Source: Mycolicibacterium moriokaense (GTDB lineage: Bacteria > Actinomycetota > Actinomycetes > Mycobacteriales > Mycobacteriaceae). Taken from it: a stretch of 64,000 nt of DNA. The stretch covers positions 1,922,001-1,986,000 of the forward strand of contig NZ_AP022560.1 in the NCBI RefSeq assembly GCF_010726085.1. The letters run 5' to 3'. A program made the position numbers and the translations under genes. Of the stretch, positions 60,434 through 64,000 are shown piece by piece; within the stretch, counting starts at the first letter, position 1, and each line of letters starts with the position of its first letter. Under the pieces are notes generated by a model, which saw nothing but the letters and a program-made list of their open reading frames with translations, ran no database searches and was not told the origin of the DNA.

Positions 60434-60688
60434 GACGCGCAGAACTTAAACGGTCCATTGCCGGAGTTCCCGGTATTGGTATTTGAGGCCTACCTCCTCA
60501 TTGGGACTCGGCCGGCTTGGCATTGATTGCCAGCCAGGTCTCGATAAGGGAGTCGACTGCGGCCCCACCCGCTCGAGGCGGCGGTGACCCGTGCTGTTGA
60601 GTCCGGCAAGGGTCGCCGCCGCCGTGAACGATTCTCAGCGTGGGTGGGGGCTGGGCAGGGGCTTAACACATGGCCTAGATTTTGTTGC
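60434..60688. other. Intergenic upstream of doxX-like gene
   Basis: No convincing gene. An open frame continues upstream of the DoxX start (from 60584), but the sequence before residue 36 is Arg-rich and not like the family. CACATGGCC then TAGATTTTGTTGC just before the start may contain a promoter element. Confidence 0.4.
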
Positions 60689-61225
60689 ATGACTGCATAC
60701 GGTTCCGCTGCTGACATTGGCCTGCTGATCCTGCGAGTCGTGCTCGGTCTCACGATGGCCGCGCACGGTTACAACAAGTTCTTCGGCAAGGGCGGCTTGG
60801 CGGGCACCGCAGGCTGGTTCGACAGCATGGGGATGAAGCCCGGCATATTCCACGCCAGAGTCGCCGCAACCACGGAGATGGCGGCGGGTATCGGTCTCGC
60901 CGTCGGACTCCTCACGCCGATTCCGGCGGCAGGCTTCGTCGCGCTGATGCTGGTGGCCGCCTGGACCGTGCACCGGCCCAACGGCTTCTTCATCGTCAAG
61001 GAAGGCTGGGAGTACAACCTGGTGCTGGCTGCGTCGGCGGTCGGGATCGCGACAATCGGGGCCGGCAAGTTGAGCCTCGACTACCTGTTGTTCCGCACCT
61101 CGTCGCTGTACGACTTCCTGCACGGCTGGTGGGGTCTGATCATCTCGCTGGGCCTCGGGCTGGCCGGCGGCATCGGCCAACTGGTCATCTTCTATCGGCC
61201 GCCCGCCAAGGCCGACGCCGCGTAG
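60689..61225 (+). CDS. DoxX family membrane protein
   Basis: 178 residues from ATG 60689. Four membrane helices; IGLLILRVVLGLTMAAHGYNKFFGKGGLAGTAGWFDSMG is the DoxX N-terminal signature with the conserved His-Gly and Lys-Phe. Family members are involved in quinone/thiol redox handling or oxidative stress resistance at the membrane. The alternative start at 60584 adds 35 non-homologous residues and is rejected. The KstR-type box lies after its stop, so it is outside that regulated unit. Confidence 0.9.
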   Translation: MTAYGSAADIGLLILRVVLGLTMAAHGYNKFFGKGGLAGTAGWFDSMGMKPGIFHARVAATTEMAAGIGLAVGLLTPIPAAGFVALMLVAAWTVHRPNGFFIVKEGWEYNLVLAASAVGIATIGAGKLSLDYLLFRTSSLYDFLHGWWGLIISLGLGLAGGIGQLVIFYRPPAKADAA

Positions 61226-61256
61226 CCTGCGAGTCCGCCGAACTGATTCCGCGAAG

Positions 61257-61272
61257 CTAGAACACGTTCTAG
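61257..61272. promoter_or_regulatory. KstR-type operator
   Basis: Perfect palindromic arms CTAGAAC-AC-GTTCTAG. This fits the published KstR pattern TNNAACNNGTTNNA for cholesterol-catabolism repression in mycobacteria. It ends 10 nt upstream of the DUF3556 ATG, where a repressor would block initiation. It differs from the GAACA-N3-GAACA motif of the first 31 kb. Confidence 0.88.
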
Positions 61273-61282
61273 TCTTTCGGCC

Positions 61283-63028
61283 ATGGGATTTCTCAAGCCC
61301 GACATGCCGGTCGTCGACTTCGACGAATGGCGCAAGGGTTCGCGCTCCGAGAAGATTCGTCCGATGGCCCTGCACTGGGCCGAGGTGGGCTTCGGCACGC
61401 CTGTCGTGATGCACCTGTTCTATGTCGTGAAAATCCTGCTCTACATCCTCGGCGGCTGGCTGTTCGCGCTGGCCACCACGGGAGTGGACGGATTCACCAA
61501 CGTCGCCGCCTGGTGGACCGAGCCGATCGTGTTCCAGAAGGTCGTGCTCTACACCATGCTGTACGAGGTCATCGGCCTCGGCTGCGGGTTCGGTCCTCTC
61601 AACAACCGGTTCTTCCCGCCCATGGGGTCCATCCTGTACTGGTTGCGGCCCAACACCATTCGGCTGCCGCCGTGGCCCGACCGGATTCCGCTGACCAAGG
61701 GTGACTCGCGTACACCCGTCGACGTTGTGCTCTACGCTGCGCTGCTGGTGGTGCTGGTCGTCGCGCTGTTCTCCGACGGCACCGGACCGATGCCGTCGCT
61801 CGGCACCTCGATCGGTGTGCTACCGATGTGGCAGATCTGGACCATCCTCGGTTTGCTCGCGGTCATTGGTCTGCGCGACAAGGTGATCTTCCTGGCCGCC
61901 CGCGGCGAGGTGTACGGGTCCTTCACGGTGGCGTTCCTGTTCGCGGGGTACGGGGTCGACATGATCATCGCCGCCAAGCTGGTGTGTGTGGTGATCTGGA
62001 TAGGTGCCGCCACGTCGAAGCTCAACAAGCACTTCCCATTCGTGATCTCGACGATGATGTCGAACAACCCACTGATCCGCACCAAGTGGCTGAAGCGGCG
62101 GTTCTTCGAGAAGTTCCCCGACGATCTGCGCCCTGGCCGGTTGTCGCGATTCATCGCCCATTTCAGCACCGCCGTCGAGATGCTGGTCCCGTTGGCGCTG
62201 TTGTTCTCACACGGCGGCTGGCCCACCTACATCGCCGCATTCATCATGCTGTGCTTCCACTTCGGCATCCTCTCGGCTATTCCCATGGGAGTGCCGCTCG
62301 AGTGGAACGTCTTCATGATGTTCTGCGTGGTAACGCTTTTCGTCGGCCACGCATCGGTCGGCCTCGGTAATCTGACCACGCCGCTGCCCATCCTGCTGCT
62401 TGCTGTGCTGGTCACCATCGTGGTGCTCGGCAACCTGTTCCCACGCAAGATCTCGTTCCTGCCGGGTATGCGGTACTACGCGGGCAACTGGGACACCACG
62501 TGGTGGTGCATCAAGCCGTCGGGCAACGAGAAGATCGAGCGCGGACTGGTCGCGATCGCGAGCATGCCCGCCTCCCAGCTCGAGAAGGTCTACGGCAGCC
62601 CGGAGCAGGCGATGATCTACCTGTACAAGGGATATGCGTTCCGCGGCTTCAATTCTCACGGCAAGGCACTGCTGACGTTGGTGCACAACGCGCTGGCCGG
62701 ACTCAACGAGGACGACTACGTGATCACCGAAGGTGAGCGGCTGTGCAGCACCGCGGTCGGCTGGAATTTCGGCGACGGCCACATGCACAACGAGCAGCTG
62801 ATCGCCGCGATGCAGAAGCGGTGCCACTTTGAACCCGGCGAAGTGCGCGTCATTCTCCTCGACGCGCAGCCGTTCCACCGGCAGCGGCAGGAGTACCGGT
62901 TGGTCGATGCGGCGACGGGGGAGTTCGAACGTGGCTACGTGACCGTCTCCGACATGGTGACGGGACAACCGTGGAGCGACGACATTCCCGTGCACGTGAC
63001 GTGGTCAGCGTCGACGACCAGCCGATGA
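61283..63028 (+). CDS. DUF3556 family transmembrane protein
   Basis: 581 residues with about ten membrane helices in the first 400 residues, for example HLFYVVKILLYILGGWLFALA, and a soluble C-terminal region (about 415-581) beginning GMRYYAGNWDTTWW. This is the layout of the DUF3556 family, which I know mainly from mycobacteria and relatives; the reaction is unknown. The KstR-type palindrome directly upstream implies induction during growth on sterols, so a role in sterol uptake or modification is plausible. Confidence 0.92.
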   Translation: MGFLKPDMPVVDFDEWRKGSRSEKIRPMALHWAEVGFGTPVVMHLFYVVKILLYILGGWLFALATTGVDGFTNVAAWWTEPIVFQKVVLYTMLYEVIGLGCGFGPLNNRFFPPMGSILYWLRPNTIRLPPWPDRIPLTKGDSRTPVDVVLYAALLVVLVVALFSDGTGPMPSLGTSIGVLPMWQIWTILGLLAVIGLRDKVIFLAARGEVYGSFTVAFLFAGYGVDMIIAAKLVCVVIWIGAATSKLNKHFPFVISTMMSNNPLIRTKWLKRRFFEKFPDDLRPGRLSRFIAHFSTAVEMLVPLALLFSHGGWPTYIAAFIMLCFHFGILSAIPMGVPLEWNVFMMFCVVTLFVGHASVGLGNLTTPLPILLLAVLVTIVVLGNLFPRKISFLPGMRYYAGNWDTTWWCIKPSGNEKIERGLVAIASMPASQLEKVYGSPEQAMIYLYKGYAFRGFNSHGKALLTLVHNALAGLNEDDYVITEGERLCSTAVGWNFGDGHMHNEQLIAAMQKRCHFEPGEVRVILLDAQPFHRQRQEYRLVDAATGEFERGYVTVSDMVTGQPWSDDIPVHVTWSASTTSR

Positions 63029-63049
63029 CCGGGCCCCAAAATCATCGAA

Positions 63050-63098
63050 ATCCACGATGCGCAGCGGGAGTTCGAGTAGACGTCTGCAGAACGTGGAT
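63050..63098. repeat. REP-like imperfect palindrome between convergent genes
   Basis: ATCCACG at 63050-63056 pairs with CGTGGAT at 63092-63098. The central TCGAGTAGACGTCTGC nearly equals the one at 22072-22087. It lies in the 81-nt gap between converging DUF3556 and GntR genes and may end transcription from both sides. Confidence 0.6.
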
Positions 63099-63109
63099 AG
63101 CGTTGACGT

Positions 63110-63901
63110 CTAGCCCATGACGTCGCGGACTTTGACGTTCTCCAGCCCCTCGAGCATCAGGTTGCGTGCCACATCGAGGTGTGTACGCCAGTGGGCTTCG
63201 GCAGCCGCGCCGTCGCCCGAACGCAGCAGCTGCATCAGACGCTGGTAAGACCGCATCAGCTTGTCGAAGTCCGCCTTGGATACCGGGCGGCCCTCCTTGA
63301 AGGCGAATGCGGTGTGCCGCACCGTGATCTCCTGCAGCATGCCGGCGATGATCGTCAGCGTCGCGTTACCCGACAGCTCGACGAGCCGTTGGTGGAAATC
63401 GCCTGTCGTCTCGGCGAGCCGACCCGTCTGCCACCCCGAGGGAACGTGGTCGGCGAGCATCTGATCGAGCTCATCGAACGCCTCGTCGGTTCCCGATTCT
63501 GCGAGCAGGCGTGCGGCCATTGGTTCGATGCCGGCCCGAGCCGTCATGAGATCGGCGATGGTCGCGCCCGACAGCTCGAGGAGCAACCCGGCGGGACGGG
63601 CCACAATCTCGGGGCCGGGCACTCGCACGCGGGCGCCGGTACGTGAGCCGCGACGGACTTCGACGAGCCGCTCGGATTCCAGGACTCGCACGGCTTCACG
63701 CAGCGTCGGCCGGCTGACGCCGAAATGGGCCATCAGCTCCGCCTCGTTGGGCAGGAAGTCGCCATCCTTGAGCTGGCCGTCGACCACCATGCGCCGCAAC
63801 GTCCCGGCGACGAGCTCGGCGGTCTTCGGCGATCGGACCGCCGTGCCGCCGCCCACGCCGTCTGGGCCGAGCATCGGCGCCAGTGGTGTACTTCGAGCCA
63901 C
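63110..63901 (-). CDS. GntR family regulator, FadR/FCD subfamily
   Basis: 263 residues from GTG 63901 (GGGGAG upstream); the frame is open to 63946, but the extra residues lack RBS support. Winged helix-turn-helix: LKDGDFLPNEAELMAHFGVSRPTLREAVRVLESERLVEVRRG (about 45-86). The C-terminal FCD all-helical ligand domain contains DFHQRLVELSGN and later His residues (HTAF, HWRTHLDVAR) that bind metal in this family. It would respond to an acidic metabolite or acyl-CoA. Target genes are probably nearby to the right, outside the window. Confidence 0.92.
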   Translation of the reverse strand: MARSTPLAPMLGPDGVGGGTAVRSPKTAELVAGTLRRMVVDGQLKDGDFLPNEAELMAHFGVSRPTLREAVRVLESERLVEVRRGSRTGARVRVPGPEIVARPAGLLLELSGATIADLMTARAGIEPMAARLLAESGTDEAFDELDQMLADHVPSGWQTGRLAETTGDFHQRLVELSGNATLTIIAGMLQEITVRHTAFAFKEGRPVSKADFDKLMRSYQRLMQLLRSGDGAAAEAHWRTHLDVARNLMLEGLENVKVRDVMG

Positions 63902-64000
63902 TCCATACTCCCCGGGAAGGTGACTGGCGCAGAGCCAGCTATGCAACTCAGTAAACCATGTGGGACGCTAGGTTCATGGGCAGTGCGCATACGCGCAGGT

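Noticed and set aside
60490..60753. Minus-strand frame of 87 residues before the DoxX gene
   Set aside because: Arg/Ser/Pro-rich, overlaps the DoxX start, no RBS or motif.
1..64000. CRISPR arrays, tRNA or rRNA genes
   Set aside because: No spaced direct repeat series and no tRNA/rRNA-like segments were seen on reading the window.

Overview
The window looks like chromosomal DNA of a fast-growing, high-GC mycobacterium (Mycolicibacterium/Mycobacterium type). The basis is a complete yrbEA-yrbEB-mceA-F operon with two Mce-associated genes, a DUF3556 membrane protein behind a KstR-type box, a WS/DGAT-like acyltransferase, F420/PPOX-type proteins, dense P450/acyl-CoA metabolism and frequent GTG starts with 1-4 nt gene overlaps. 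No rRNA, tRNA or CRISPR array was seen.

Region 1 (1-31.7 kb) is a compact catabolic island made almost entirely of divergent operons. It encodes a phosphotransferase (cut by the left edge), three SDR dehydrogenases, SnoaL and SMP-30 proteins, two PF04909 amidohydrolases, two two-subunit acyl-CoA dehydrogenases, two P450s, a Rieske oxygenase, four class III CoA-transferase genes (one a tandem fusion), two VOC proteins, DUF3237, two MaoC/hotdog proteins, an aldehyde dehydrogenase, an enoyl-CoA hydratase, an SRPBCC protein and two thiolase-fold/OB-fold pairs. Every promoter region in it (nine regions, ten sites) carries the same roughly 22-bp operator-like motif, best described as GAACA-N3-GAACA-N5-TGTTC. 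I infer a single regulon and a single pathway that oxidises a ring- or side-chain-bearing substrate, activates it with CoA-transferases rather than a ligase, and shortens it by beta-oxidation and retro-aldol steps. The substrate cannot be read from sequence, and the regulator is not in the window.

Region 2 (31.7-34.5 kb) is scarred DNA: two truncated and frameshifted gene remnants lying tail to tail, a 33-residue zinc-ribbon-like ORF, a thiamine-binding-family/PPOX gene pair, a REP-like hairpin, and a complete IS481-family element (33256-34331) with 22-bp perfect terminal inverted repeats, a 6-bp TCTAGA target duplication and a frameshifted transposase, followed by a gene-end remnant.

Region 3 (34.5-46.7 kb) is ordinary mycobacterial chromosome: a small membrane protein, an acyltransferase-3 protein, an HtrA-like protease, a DUF2993 protein, a papain-like hydrolase, a class III nucleotidyl cyclase, a limonene-epoxide-hydrolase-family protein, a three-part kinase/beta-domain/aminotransferase fusion, an alpha/beta hydrolase, a TetR regulator and a PhnB-like protein.

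Region 4 (46.8-58.7 kb) is the mce lipid-import operon, continued by an epoxide-hydrolase-like gene through a TGATG overlap. Region 5 (58.7-64 kb) holds a WS/DGAT-like protein, a 40-residue lipoprotein ORF, DoxX, the DUF3556 gene with its KstR-type box, and a GntR/FadR regulator. Short palindromic elements lie between both clearly convergent gene pairs (22.0 and 63.0 kb) and at two other intergenic sites.
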